Below are positions 26,700 to 35,132 of a stretch of DNA of 64,000 nucleotides, piece after piece. The DNA is from Curvibacter sp. GWA2_63_95 (GTDB lineage: Bacteria > Pseudomonadota > Gammaproteobacteria > Burkholderiales > Burkholderiaceae_C). The stretch covers positions 62,001-126,000 of the forward strand of contig MGPB01000033.1 in assembly GCA_001795455.1 (NCBI GenBank), read 5' to 3'. Made by a program: the position numbers and the translations under genes. How positions within the stretch are numbered: the first letter of the stretch is position 1; every line of letters starts with the position of its first letter. The notes beneath the pieces were generated by a model. That model made no database searches. It saw nothing but the letters and a program-made list of their open reading frames with translations, and was not told the DNA's origin.

Positions 26700-27641
26700 A
26701 TGCAAAACGCCCGCGACTTTTTGACGCCCGACGCACTCTCCATGCTGCAGACCATTGCGGTGGCGGGCAGTTTTGCCGCCGCGGCGCGTGAAATGGGCAT
26801 GGTGCCCAGCGCGCTGACCTACCGCGTGCGGCAAATCGAAGACGCGCTGGACGTGCTGCTGTACGACCGCAGCTCCCGCCAGGCCAAACTCACCGAGGCC
26901 GGGGCCGAGCTGCTGCGCGAAGGCGCGCGCCTGCTGGAAGAAATTGACGCGGTGGCGAATCGCGTCAAACGTGTGGCCACGGGCTGGGAGCCGCAGCTCA
27001 CCATCGCCATCGACACCGTCATTTCCAAGCCCACCATGATGGAGCTGTGCGAGAGTTTTTTCAGCCAGTCGCCCCCCACGCGCATCCGCCTGCGTGAAGA
27101 AACCCTGTCGGGCACGCTCGAAGCCCTGACCCGCGGCCAGGCCGACCTGGCCATTGGTGTGGGCCCGGACTCGGCGCGCACGGCCGGTGTGCACAGCAAG
27201 CCACTGGGCCACATCACCTTTGTCTATGCCGTGGCGCCGCACCACCCGCTGGCCAACGCACCGGAACCGCTCAGCGACGAGGTGATCCAGAAACACCGTG
27301 CCGTGGCCGTGGCCGACTCCATCAGCCGCGGTGCGGGCCAAACCTTTGGCCTGCTGAGCGGGCAAGACGTGTTCACCGTGCCCACCATGCAGGCCAAGCT
27401 GGACGCGCAACTGCGTGGCCTGGGCGGCGGCAACCTGCCACGCTGCATGGCCGACAGCTACATCGATACCGGCCGCCTGGTCGTCAAGCGCACCGAACGC
27501 GCCCAGCGCCAGGTGCCCCTGCACTACGCCTGGCGCCTGAGCAAAACCACCCAGCAAGGCCGCGCCCTGCAATGGTGGCTGAGCCAGCTGGAAAGCCCGG
27601 CCACGCGCAACGCGCTGCTCGAAGAACACCGCAGCGCGTAA
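26700..27641 (+). CDS. LysR-family transcriptional regulator
   Basis: This 313-residue regulator has an N-terminal winged helix-turn-helix (about 10-68; MLQTIAVAGSFAAAAREMGM) and a LysR substrate-binding domain (about 95-300). It is divergent from pirin-DoxX-flavodoxin by 120 bp, a common arrangement in Proteobacteria in which the regulator responds to a redox-active or electrophilic compound. The effector is unknown. Confidence 0.93.
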   Translation: MQNARDFLTPDALSMLQTIAVAGSFAAAAREMGMVPSALTYRVRQIEDALDVLLYDRSSRQAKLTEAGAELLREGARLLEEIDAVANRVKRVATGWEPQLTIAIDTVISKPTMMELCESFFSQSPPTRIRLREETLSGTLEALTRGQADLAIGVGPDSARTAGVHSKPLGHITFVYAVAPHHPLANAPEPLSDEVIQKHRAVAVADSISRGAGQTFGLLSGQDVFTVPTMQAKLDAQLRGLGGGNLPRCMADSYIDTGRLVVKRTERAQRQVPLHYAWRLSKTTQQGRALQWWLSQLESPATRNALLEEHRSA

Positions 27642-27701
27642 GCCCGCAGGGCCCGGCCAGCGTGTATAAAGAGACCACTACAACTATTGGAGATTGCGCC
27701 C

Positions 27702-28742
27702 ATGACCCAACCCAAAAACATCGCCATCGTGGGCGCCGGCATGGCCGCCATCACCTGCGCACGCACGCTGGTGCAGGCGGGCCACCGGGTGACGGTGTTT
27801 GAAAAAAGCCGAGGGCTGGGCGGTCGCATGTCCACACGCGACAGCGACTTTGGCACCTTTGACCACGGCGCGCAGTACTTCACGGTGCGCGACGAACGTT
27901 TTGCGCTGGCCCTGCAAACCACGGCCGGCCTGTGCCGCCCCTGGAGCGCCAACACCGTGCGCGTGCTCGACTCGCATGGCCGCGTGGCCGCTGCCGGCCT
28001 GCCCGCACGCGAGCCGCACTGGGTGCCATCGCCCGGCATGAACGCCCTGGTGCGCGCCTGGGCCCAACCGCTGGCAGACGCCGGTCGTGTGGAGCTCAAC
28101 ACCCGGGTCATGCGCATCGCCCCCGATGCCCTGAACAAACAACAATGGGAATTGCACACCACCGGTGCCGACGACAGCAGCCACGTCTACAGCGGCTTTG
28201 ATACCGTGGTGCTGGCCATCCCGCACCCGCAAGCCCAGGCCCTGCTGGCCACCACCCCCAAGGGCGACGCGCTGGCCAAAAAGACGGCCAAGGTGTCGGT
28301 GGCCCCGTGCTGGACGCTGATGCTGGCATTCCCCCAAGCCGTGCAACCCGGCCTCACCACGCTGGGCCCGCAGTGGAACGCCGCACGCAGCACCCACCAC
28401 CGCATTGCCTGGCTCACGCGTGAATCCAGCAAACCCGGCCGCGGCCGCGTGGAGCGCTGGACCGTGCAGGCCAGCGCGGCGTGGTCGCAAGAGCACCTGA
28501 ACGACAACCCGGCCCGCGTGCAGGCCAAGCTGATCAAGGCCTTCGCCGAGATCACCGGCATCCGCGCCGAACCGGCCCACGCCGATGTGCACCGCTGGAT
28601 GTACGCCAAGACCGAACAGCCCCTGGGCCACAGCCACCTGCTGGACGCCAAGGCCGGCTTGGGTGTGTGTGGCGACTGGTGCCTGGGCCACCGCGTGGAA
28701 GACGCGTTTGTGTCCGGTTTGGAGCTGGCACTGGCAATCTAG
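27702..28742 (+). CDS. FAD-dependent NAD(P)-binding oxidoreductase (renalase-like)
   Basis: This 346-residue flavoprotein has the N-terminal dinucleotide fold [17 protein letters not shown] (near 7-23), [14 protein letters not shown] (near 34-47) and a C-terminal FAD-contact motif [19 protein letters not shown], as in renalase-like amine-oxidase relatives. The ATG at 27702 has GGAGA 8 nt upstream and is preferred over one at 27687. The physiological substrate is unknown; renalase-type enzymes can repair misreduced nicotinamide. The stop TAG is the first codon of a GC-rich repeat. Confidence 0.82.
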   Translation: MTQPKNIAIVGAGMAAITCARTLVQAGHRVTVFEKSRGLGGRMSTRDSDFGTFDHGAQYFTVRDERFALALQTTAGLCRPWSANTVRVLDSHGRVAAAGLPAREPHWVPSPGMNALVRAWAQPLADAGRVELNTRVMRIAPDALNKQQWELHTTGADDSSHVYSGFDTVVLAIPHPQAQALLATTPKGDALAKKTAKVSVAPCWTLMLAFPQAVQPGLTTLGPQWNAARSTHHRIAWLTRESSKPGRGRVERWTVQASAAWSQEHLNDNPARVQAKLIKAFAEITGIRAEPAHADVHRWMYAKTEQPLGHSHLLDAKAGLGVCGDWCLGHRVEDAFVSGLELALAI

Positions 28743-28820
28743 CCCCCACGCTCCGCCGCTGCGCGGGTCGCTGCCCCCCCCAAGGGGGCCTTCGCGCCTC
28801 GGGGCGGCCCGGCGGCGCTC
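28742..28820 (+). repeat. GC-rich intergenic repeat, copy 2
   Basis: It begins in the stop codon region with GCCCCCACGCTCCGCCGCTG and ends GGGGCGGCCCGGCGGC. It shares both ends with the copy at 12724-12825. A CCCCCC/GGGGGG stem (28774-28788) could form a hairpin. It fills most of the gap between the FAD enzyme and gluQ. Confidence 0.65.
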
Positions 28821-28839
28821 ACGCCATTTTTTTATCCCC

Positions 28840-29802
28840 ATGTACAGAGGTCGCTTTGCCCCCTCCCCCACGGGCCCGCTGCATGCGGGCTCGCTGGTGG
28901 CTGCGCTGGCCAGTTGGCTGGACGCACGCGCCCACGGCGGGCAGTGGCTGGTGCGCATCGAAGATGTGGACACGCCCCGCTGTGTGCCTGGTGCCGACCA
29001 CACCATCCTGCAACAGCTGGCCGCCTGCGGCCTGCACCCCGATGCGCCGCCCGAGTGGCAAAGCCAGCGCGGCGCGCGCTACCAGCAGGCGCTGGATCAA
29101 CTGGTGAGCGCTGAACTGGCGTACCCCTGCGCCTGCTCGCGCAAAGACATTGAACAGGCACTGGCCGCACGGGGCGACGGCAAGCCACGCCATGGCGAAC
29201 TGGTCTACCCCGGCACCTGCAGGCCCGAGCGCGGCGGCCTGCACGGCAAGCCCGGCCGCGCCTGGCGCCTGCGCACCGACACTGCCATTTTTAAGTCAAA
29301 TTGGCCTATAGCCCGCATAGATGCTGCGCCAACAGCTCCTGAAACCATAGCGCCAGAAAGCACAACACTGCACTGGACGGATCGCCGCCTGGGCCCGCAA
29401 AGTCAGGACGTGGCGCAGGCGGTGGGCGACTTTGTGCTCAAGCGGGCCGATGGACTGTGGGCCTACCAGCTGGCCGTGGTGGTGGACGACGCGGCGCAAG
29501 GCATTAGCCATGTGGTGCGCGGCGAAGACCTGGCCGACAACACCGCGCGGCAAATCGGCCTGCAGCGCGCCCTGGGCCTGCCCACCCCCCACTACCTGCA
29601 CACCCCGCTGGTGCTGGGCCCCAACGGCGAAAAGCTCAGCAAGCAAAACGGCGCACAGGCGCTGGACACCTCACACCCGCTGGACACGCTGAACCGCGCC
29701 GTGCACACCCTGGGCCTGCCACCGCAAACAGGCGCTGTTGCCGAGGCGCTTGCGCGCTGGACTGCGCACTGGTTGCGCAGCCGCCTCACCACTTGGGCGT
29801 AA
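28840..29802 (+). CDS. gluQ: glutamyl-queuosine tRNA(Asp) synthetase GluQRS
   Basis: This 320-residue class I synthetase-like protein attaches glutamate to queuosine in tRNA-Asp. It shows the HIGH-like [12 protein letters not shown] (8-19), zinc ligands Cys97, Cys99, Tyr123 and Cys127, and the KMSKS-like KLSKQ (265-269). It lacks the anticodon-binding domain of GluRS, as expected. It is longer than typical (about 295-310) because residues about 150-171 are encoded by a copy of the dispersed repeat. The reading frame is kept. It overlaps the convergent GST gene by 17 bp. Confidence 0.92.
   Translation: MYRGRFAPSPTGPLHAGSLVAALASWLDARAHGGQWLVRIEDVDTPRCVPGADHTILQQLAACGLHPDAPPEWQSQRGARYQQALDQLVSAELAYPCACSRKDIEQALAARGDGKPRHGELVYPGTCRPERGGLHGKPGRAWRLRTDTAIFKSNWPIARIDAAPTAPETIAPESTTLHWTDRRLGPQSQDVAQAVGDFVLKRADGLWAYQLAVVVDDAAQGISHVVRGEDLADNTARQIGLQRALGLPTPHYLHTPLVLGPNGEKLSKQNGAQALDTSHPLDTLNRAVHTLGLPPQTGAVAEALARWTAHWLRSRLTTWA
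29288..29351 (-). repeat. dispersed repeat, copy 4, in frame inside gluQ
   Basis: On the minus strand the core runs GCTATGGTTTCAGGAGCTGT, then TGGCGCAGCATCTATGCGGG and CTATAGGCC. It matches intergenic copy 1 (7082-7130) along almost the whole length. It codes for a Pro/Ala-rich stretch ([17 protein letters not shown]) between the zinc region and the catalytic core. The flanking gluQ sequence is GC-richer than the insert. Confidence 0.85.
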
Positions 29803-30427
29803 TGCGCTCACCAGGCATCAGGTCGTAAGGGGCCGCCCAACCGGGCAGCGCCTTCATGCGCTGCGCCCACGCACCCACATGGGGGTAGCGGGTGTGCAGG
29901 TCCAGGCCGTTTTCTTCCTCAGGGTAAAACGCATAGCCGCACATCGAGAAATCGGCAATGGTGGGCGCGCTGCCCACCATAAAAGGCGTGTGGGCCAGAT
30001 GCTTGTTGGCGATGTCGAAGGCCGCTTCCAGCCGCCCCTTGAGCCACGCCATCACGGCCGGCTCGGGGGCCACCGGGCCGAACGATTTGCTGAAGCGATA
30101 ACTTGCGAAATAACTGGTGAACTTGTGGTTGTCAAACAGCAGCCAGCGCAGCACTTCCAGTTTCTCCTCGGGTGTATTGCCGCCAAAGGCCCCGTGCTTC
30201 TCGGCCAGGTAGGTCAGGATGGCACCAGACTGCGTGATGCGGCGTGCACCGTCTTCCAGGATCGGGGCCTCTCCCATGGGGTTGGTGGACTCGCGCCAGG
30301 CTGGGTCGCGCGAAGCGCCGTTCATGAAATCCAGAAACACCGGTTCATAGGGCTGGTTCAGGGCGCGCAGCAAAAAAGCCACCTTGAAACTATTGCCCGA
30401 CTGGGCGAAGCAATGCAGTTTGTACAT
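29786..30427 (-). CDS. glutathione S-transferase family protein
   Basis: This 213-residue protein has a thioredoxin-fold domain (1-80), with [13 protein letters not shown] containing the likely glutathione-activating Ser near 10 and the [13 protein letters not shown] motif near 65-77, and an all-helical C-terminal domain. The substrate is unknown. The 3' end overlaps gluQ by 17 bp on the opposite strand. Confidence 0.9.
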   Translation of the reverse strand: MYKLHCFAQSGNSFKVAFLLRALNQPYEPVFLDFMNGASRDPAWRESTNPMGEAPILEDGARRITQSGAILTYLAEKHGAFGGNTPEEKLEVLRWLLFDNHKFTSYFASYRFSKSFGPVAPEPAVMAWLKGRLEAAFDIANKHLAHTPFMVGSAPTIADFSMCGYAFYPEEENGLDLHTRYPHVGAWAQRMKALPGWAAPYDLMPGERITPKW

Positions 30428-30438
30428 TTGGAAGTCCT

Positions 30439-30870
30439 CTAGGTTTCGTCGGTATAACCCCGTGCGGCCGCAGCCTCGGGGTCCTGAAAAATCGCCATGG
30501 CCGTGCGCATGCGGCGAAAGCCGAACTTGCGGTAGAACGGCTCCTTGCCCGGCACGGCATACAAAATGATTTTGCCGTGCCCACGCGACAATTCCACCAG
30601 CCGCGCCACGAGCTGCTGCCCCAGCCCCGTGCCCTGGTGGCTGGGCAGCAAAGCCACATCACACAGGTAGGCGCAGTCCACACCATCTGCCAGCACACGC
30701 CCTGCGCCAACGAGCGCACCGCCGTCGTACACAAAACAGCAAAACATGCTGTTGCCAAACGCCACCTTGAGCCCCTGTGGCGTCTTGTTGCCCAAGGGCG
30801 CAGCACGGTAGAGCGCAGCAAGTTCGTCCCAGTCCAGGGCGTCGGTGGATTCAGACCAGCGGTATGTCAT
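30439..30870 (-). CDS. GNAT family N-acetyltransferase
   Basis: This 143-residue single-domain GNAT has acetyl-CoA motif A, DVALLPSHQGTGLGQQLVARL (about 71-91; the pyrophosphate loop is QGTGLG), and ends FYRKFGFRRM. The substrate is unknown. It is upstream of the GST gene by 11 bp and probably cotranscribed. Ordinary composition. Confidence 0.9.
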   Translation of the reverse strand: MTYRWSESTDALDWDELAALYRAAPLGNKTPQGLKVAFGNSMFCCFVYDGGALVGAGRVLADGVDCAYLCDVALLPSHQGTGLGQQLVARLVELSRGHGKIILYAVPGKEPFYRKFGFRRMRTAMAIFQDPEAAAARGYTDET

Positions 30871-30993
30871 GTGGGGGCTATCTCCGGAGTTGGCGTTGTC
30901 ACTGAGCGGTCATTCAAAGACATTGGGATTCAGGCCGCGGCTGTGCACAGGGATTCACAAGCCATCGAAGGTCGATGTGCAAAGGAGCCTTGG

Positions 30994-31962
30994 TCATGGA
31001 CGGCGTCGTACAAAGCGCTGCTCCAAGACTTCCTTGCCCCATTGCGAACCGAGCCATTCCTCTGCCAGCACAAAACCCCTCGATTCATAAAGATGACGCG
31101 CCGCGTCCAATCCCGAGAACGTCCATAGATGGGTTTCGGCAAAACCTCTCTCGTCCACGAACGCCATCGCAGCGTCCAGCAGCTTTTTCCCTGCCCCGCT
31201 GCCACGCCCCACATCATCCAGAATGAACCAGCGCAGGTGCGCGGTATTCGCACCAATGTCCTCGCCGTCAATGGCGACCGATCCGAGGATTACGCCGTCT
31301 TGCCGTGCCGTCCAGAGGGCGTTCTGTGGGTTCTCCAGTCGATAACAAAAATCCGCCAGGCCCTTTGCTACAACCGACTCGAAACCCTGGCCAAGGCCCC
31401 ACTCACGCGCGTAGTAAAGCGCGTGCATTTCCGTGATGCGTGCGATCAGGCCCGGTGTGTAGCCGCGCACAAGTTCCACACCCGGAGCGGGATAGGCGCT
31501 GTCAGCCGTAGGGGCGAGTGCTTGGGTGTACAGGCGCATACCTTCCAGCACAGTCCGCTCTTGGCCCGGTTTCAGGCGACCAAGCGCATCGACCACCTTC
31601 GCGTGGGCAAATGCGTGGATAGCCGCAACCCGCTTTTCACCGACTGCGGTCAGGGACAGCACCTTGACGCGAGTGTCGCTTTCTCCCGCCGCCTCTTGCA
31701 CGTCGCCGGATTCCACCAACTTGCGCAACATTCGACTGACGCTTGATTTTTCCAGGCGAAGGAGCGCGCCGAGGTCCCGCGCTGTGACACCACCTTTCTC
31801 AATCTCGATCAACGCATGTACAGCGGATGGCGAAAGATTGGTTCCGGCGAAATCTTCACCCATGAATCCCAGTTCACGAACCATCGCGCGGGACACGGCA
31901 CGTATTCCTTCAATGACGGACAGATCAGTATTCACGGTCAACGCATTCTCTAAAAGTTGCAT
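30994..31962 (-). CDS. MarR-family regulator fused to GNAT acetyltransferase
   Basis: This 322-residue two-domain protein has a MarR-type winged helix (about 20-145; GALLRLEKSSVSRMLRKLVE is the recognition region) followed by a GNAT domain (about 165-315) with the acetyl-CoA loop DVGRGSGAGKKLLD. Such fusions exist in other bacteria, where the acetyltransferase may act on a toxin or make the regulator responsive to it. The ATG at 31962 lies inside a near-perfect palindrome that may be its own operator. Codon use looks slightly less GC-biased than the flanks, so lateral transfer is possible. It is a lone gene. Confidence 0.88.
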   Translation of the reverse strand: MQLLENALTVNTDLSVIEGIRAVSRAMVRELGFMGEDFAGTNLSPSAVHALIEIEKGGVTARDLGALLRLEKSSVSRMLRKLVESGDVQEAAGESDTRVKVLSLTAVGEKRVAAIHAFAHAKVVDALGRLKPGQERTVLEGMRLYTQALAPTADSAYPAPGVELVRGYTPGLIARITEMHALYYAREWGLGQGFESVVAKGLADFCYRLENPQNALWTARQDGVILGSVAIDGEDIGANTAHLRWFILDDVGRGSGAGKKLLDAAMAFVDERGFAETHLWTFSGLDAARHLYESRGFVLAEEWLGSQWGKEVLEQRFVRRRP

Positions 31963-31970
31963 AATACAAC
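31956..31970. promoter_or_regulatory. palindrome over the start of the MarR-GNAT gene
   Basis: GTTGCATAATACAAC is a 15-bp dyad with one mismatched pair that includes the start codon (31960-31962). Another GTTG follows at 31977. MarR proteins usually repress themselves through such sites; binding here is inferred. Confidence 0.5.
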
Positions 31971-32235
31971 CACATAGTTGCGCCGCGCAACACAATGCCG
32001 AGAAAGACAGACGACGCGGGGACGCACCGGACAGTCTCCGCGTGTGCTGAACACCCGTTTCGGGTGGTCAAACGCCAGTTGGGATACGCCTTCCTTGAAA
32101 TTCTGGGTTCCAGATAGCTGCCATTCGCCGGTGACTGCAGCTGGCCCAAACCCCGCCCTTCCCGCCCCACAAAACCGCCTGCCCATCGCCCCTGCATACA
32201 ATGCAGGCCCGGCCTTTTTGCCGCGACTGCTGACC
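31963..32235. other. 273-bp divergent gap before trmB
   Basis: This is the largest gene-free stretch. It holds the MarR palindrome at its left edge. Near trmB there is a hairpin CCTGCAT/ATGCAGG (32191-32197 and 32201-32207, 3-nt loop) whose loop region also reads TACAAT (32197-32202), a plausible -10 box, though no good -35 is visible. A short T run (32215-32219) follows. I see no open frame with convincing coding character. Confidence 0.5.
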
Positions 32236-33027
32236 ATGACCACCTCCACACCCGACACCACCCCGCCCGAGAACCCTGCCGATGAAGGCGCCAAGCCCTT
32301 CATGCGCACCGTCAAGAGTTTTGTGAAGCGCGCGGGCCGCATGGGCAGCGGGCAGATCAAGGCGCGGGAGGAGTTGGGGCCCAAATTCCTGCTGCCCTAC
32401 CAGCCAGGCGCTATCAATTTCGAAGCTGCTTTCGCAGGTGCAGCGGGGGCTGGCGGCCAAAACGATGCCCCAACCAACGTGCAGCGCCCGGTGGTGCTGG
32501 AAATTGGTTTTGGCATGGGCGAGGCCACGGCGCAAATTGCGCTGACGCTGCCGGGCACCAACTTTTTGTGCTGCGAGGTGCATGAGGCCGGTGTGGGCGC
32601 GCTGCTCAAGCGCATTGGCGAACACAACATCCCCAACATCCGCATCTGCAACCACGACGCGGTGGAGGTGATTGACCACATGCTGCCACTGGGCAGCCTG
32701 GATGGCGTGCACATCTTCTTCCCCGACCCCTGGCACAAAACCAAACACAACAAGCGCCGCCTGATCCAAAGCCCGCTGGTGGCCAAGCTGGCCGCGCGCC
32801 TGAAGGTGGGCGGCTACCTGCACGCCGCCACGGACTGGCAGCCCTATGCCGAGCAAATTCTGGAAGTGCTGAGCGCCGAGCCCAAGCTCAAGAACCGCGC
32901 CCTGCCCGACCACCCCGAACTGGCTGGCTACGCACCCAAACCCCACTACCGCCCGCTCACCAAGTTTGAGAACCGCGGCATCAAGCTGGGCCATGGCGTG
33001 TGGGACGTGGTGTTCGAACGCATCTAG
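32236..33027 (+). CDS. trmB: tRNA (guanine-N7-)-methyltransferase TrmB
   Basis: This 263-residue SAM-dependent enzyme methylates G46 of tRNAs. It shows SAM motif EIGFGMGE (89-96), [15 protein letters not shown] (near 156-170) and the C-terminal TKFENRG. It carries an N-terminal extension of about 80 residues before the catalytic domain, longer than many TrmB. Codons for residues about 59-77 (Ala/Gly-rich) coincide with a copy of the dispersed repeat. The ATG at 32236 fits the reading of the extension. Confidence 0.93.
   Translation: MTTSTPDTTPPENPADEGAKPFMRTVKSFVKRAGRMGSGQIKAREELGPKFLLPYQPGAINFEAAFAGAAGAGGQNDAPTNVQRPVVLEIGFGMGEATAQIALTLPGTNFLCCEVHEAGVGALLKRIGEHNIPNIRICNHDAVEVIDHMLPLGSLDGVHIFFPDPWHKTKHNKRRLIQSPLVAKLAARLKVGGYLHAATDWQPYAEQILEVLSAEPKLKNRALPDHPELAGYAPKPHYRPLTKFENRGIKLGHGVWDVVFERI
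32410..32467 (+). repeat. dispersed repeat, copy 5 (diverged), inside trmB
   Basis: The segment starts GCTATCAATTTCGAAGCTGC and continues TTTCGCAGG, ending GGGGGCTGGCGGCCAAAAC. It aligns with intergenic copies at GCTAT, AGCTGCTT-CGCA and GGGCT-G-GGCC. It is the most diverged copy, so the assignment is less certain. It encodes a low-complexity linker before the catalytic domain. Confidence 0.55.
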
Positions 33028-33037
33028 GCCCGCTGGC

Positions 33038-33952
33038 ATGGCCCGCCACCGGCCCAACGCCCCGCCCGCGCGCAACGGCGTAAGCCCCAGCTGCGTGGTG
33101 CTGCCCGCCGGGCCCTGGCCCACGCTGGTTGATTTTTTGCAGCAGCGCTTCCCCTCCGTCACCGCTGCAGACTGGCACACCCGGCTGGATGCTGGCGAGG
33201 TGGTGGATGCCGAGGGCCACACGGCCCGCGCCCACGATGTGCCGAGGCCGGGCCGGCGCCTGTACTACTACCGCAGCGTGCCCACCGAGCCACGCATTCC
33301 CTTCGAGGCCACGGTGCTGTGGCAGGACGAGCACCTGCTGGTGGCGGACAAGCCCCACTTTCTGCCCGTGATTCCCTCGGGCAAATACGTGCAAGAGACT
33401 GTGCTGGTGCGGCTCAAGGCGCAGCTGGGGCTCGAGGCCCTCTCCCCCATCCACCGCATCGACCGCGACACGGCGGGCCTGGTGCTGTTTTCGGTGAACC
33501 CGGCCACACGCAATGCCTACCAGGCGCTGTTTCGCGACCGCGTGGTGGACAAAACCTACCAATGCATTGCCCCCAGCAACCCCGCCCTGCCCTGGCCTGT
33601 GCACCGCGAAAGCCGTATTGGCGAAGGCGCACACTTCATGCAACAGGCCGAGGTGCCCGGGCCGGTCAATGCCATCACCGACATCGACGTGCTGGAGACC
33701 CACGGCGCCTGGGCGCGCTACCAGCTGCGCCCACTCACCGGCCAGCGCCACCAACTGCGTGTGCACATGGCCGCGCTGGGCCTGCCGCTGTTGTTTGACG
33801 GCATCTACCCCACCCTCACGCCCGAAGACGCCACCGACTACAGCCGCCCCCTGCAACTGCTGGCGCAGCACATTGCGTTCACCGACCCGGTCACGGGCAA
33901 GGGCCGCAGCTTTGCCAGCCAGCGCCAGCTGCTGACGCTCCAAGATTTATAA
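33038..33952 (+). CDS. RluA-family pseudouridine synthase
   Basis: This 304-residue enzyme has the RluA catalytic motif HRIDRDTAGLVLF, with the catalytic Asp in the second D position, preceded by VADKPHFLPV. GQRHQLRVHMAALGLPLLFD closes the core. It isomerises uridines in rRNA or tRNA; the exact site cannot be read. It starts 10 bp after trmB, so two RNA-modification enzymes are cotranscribed. The N-terminal 75 residues are not clearly S4-like. Confidence 0.9.
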   Translation: MARHRPNAPPARNGVSPSCVVLPAGPWPTLVDFLQQRFPSVTAADWHTRLDAGEVVDAEGHTARAHDVPRPGRRLYYYRSVPTEPRIPFEATVLWQDEHLLVADKPHFLPVIPSGKYVQETVLVRLKAQLGLEALSPIHRIDRDTAGLVLFSVNPATRNAYQALFRDRVVDKTYQCIAPSNPALPWPVHRESRIGEGAHFMQQAEVPGPVNAITDIDVLETHGAWARYQLRPLTGQRHQLRVHMAALGLPLLFDGIYPTLTPEDATDYSRPLQLLAQHIAFTDPVTGKGRSFASQRQLLTLQDL

Positions 33953-33955
33953 GAA

Positions 33956-34007
33956 GAATGCCTGTAGAGGCCGTGGATACTGCGCAAGCAGCTCCTAATT
34001 CAGTAGC
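33956..34007 (-). repeat. dispersed repeat, copy 6 (RluA-rhomboid gap)
   Basis: On the minus strand the core runs GCTACTGAATTAGGAGCTGC, then TTGCGCAGTATCCACGGCCT. It lies between the convergent stops of the pseudouridine synthase (33952) and rhomboid protease (34029). It matches copies 1 and 3 along the GGAGCTGCTTGCGCA core. Confidence 0.75.
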
Positions 34008-34028
34008 AAAAACGCGGCCCCGGGCAGC

Positions 34029-35123
34029 CTATGGCGCTGGCACTGGCGCCGAGGCGGGCCGCAGCGCCTGCGCCAGGGCCTGGGGATCCCCACGGCGCAG
34101 GCCCTCGGACAAGGTGCGCGCCGCCTCGGCGCGCTGCACCGCATAGGCTTGCAAGGCCTCCAGGGTTGCCGCCGAGGGGGCCTGGCCCGCCGGGGTGGCG
34201 GCCACCAGGTGGTCAAAACTGCGCTCGTACCCATCGGCCACTTCGTCCACACGGCCAGCCAGTTGCTCAAAACTCAGCCCGGTGTCTGGGCCGCCCTGCA
34301 CCAGGCTGCCCCAGCGCTGGCTGATGCGCTGGTCGTCTTGCAGAAACCGGGCAATGCCAGCCCGCGCCTTGAGTTCTTCGCCCATCAGGTAGGGCGGTGC
34401 CGGCAAAGTGCGCCACAGCACCACCACCAGCAGTGCCAGACCCGCAGCACAGGCACGCCGCCAGCCGCGCACTGGCGGGCTCTGCGGTGTCCACGGGCGC
34501 GCCAACAAGCTGCCCAACAAGCCCCCCGCCAGCAGGCCGCCGGCATGTGCGGCGTTGTCAATGCCGGGCAGTACCAGCCCCAAGCCCAGCATCAGCGCGG
34601 TAAAAAAGAGCGCGCCACCAAACAGCCAGCGAAACTCCGACCGGTCGACCTGCCGCCGCTCACGCCACAAAAACACCAGCAAGGCGCCATACAGGCTGAA
34701 CACCGCCCCCGAGGCCCCGCCCGACACCGCCTGGTTGCCCTGTACCACCAGCGACACGGCATTGCCCAGCACCCCGCTGCCCAGGTACAGCGCGGCAAAA
34801 CGCCAGCGGCCCAGCAGGCCCTCCATGAGGCGGCCCACGTCCCACAGCGCCCACATGTTCAGCGCCAGGTGCATCACCCCAAAGTGCACAAACATGGCCG
34901 TGCCCAGGCGCCACCACTGGCCGTCTTGCGTGGCCGGGCCAAAGTTGGCCCCCCAGGCCAGCGGCACACCTTGCGCCGCATGCCACCAGCCTGCACCGGC
35001 CAGCAACATGGCCACAAACACCATCACGTTCAGCACCAACACGGCGCAAACCACGGGTGCAGCAGACGCCGGAGCGCGCATCAAATCGGTGAGCGAGCGG
35101 GAGGGGCTGGACAGCATGGCCAA
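34029..35123 (-). CDS. rhomboid family intramembrane serine protease
   Basis: This 364-residue membrane protease has six or seven hydrophobic segments, the nucleophile Ser138 in GGASGAVFSLYG, the catalytic His193 in AAHAGG, and the oxyanion/loop residues His80, His85 and Asn89 (FVHFGVMHLALNMWAL). A C-terminal cytosolic or periplasmic tail of about 130 residues follows, longer than in GlpG. The substrate is unknown. It is last in a four-gene operon, 9 bp after the TIGR03790-like gene, which makes a secreted neighbour a candidate partner. Confidence 0.92.
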   Translation of the reverse strand: MAMLSSPSRSLTDLMRAPASAAPVVCAVLVLNVMVFVAMLLAGAGWWHAAQGVPLAWGANFGPATQDGQWWRLGTAMFVHFGVMHLALNMWALWDVGRLMEGLLGRWRFAALYLGSGVLGNAVSLVVQGNQAVSGGASGAVFSLYGALLVFLWRERRQVDRSEFRWLFGGALFFTALMLGLGLVLPGIDNAAHAGGLLAGGLLGSLLARPWTPQSPPVRGWRRACAAGLALLVVVLWRTLPAPPYLMGEELKARAGIARFLQDDQRISQRWGSLVQGGPDTGLSFEQLAGRVDEVADGYERSFDHLVAATPAGQAPSAATLEALQAYAVQRAEAARTLSEGLRRGDPQALAQALRPASAPVPAP

Positions 35124-35132
35124 GGTGCGCGC

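Noticed and set aside
29288..29351. Frameshift or pseudogene in gluQ
   Set aside because: The inserted segment keeps the frame, and the zinc ligands and KLSKQ on either side are intact.
30871..30993. Remnant gene between GNAT and MarR-GNAT
   Set aside because: Short, no sustained frame with a motif on either strand; treated as a plain intergenic gap.
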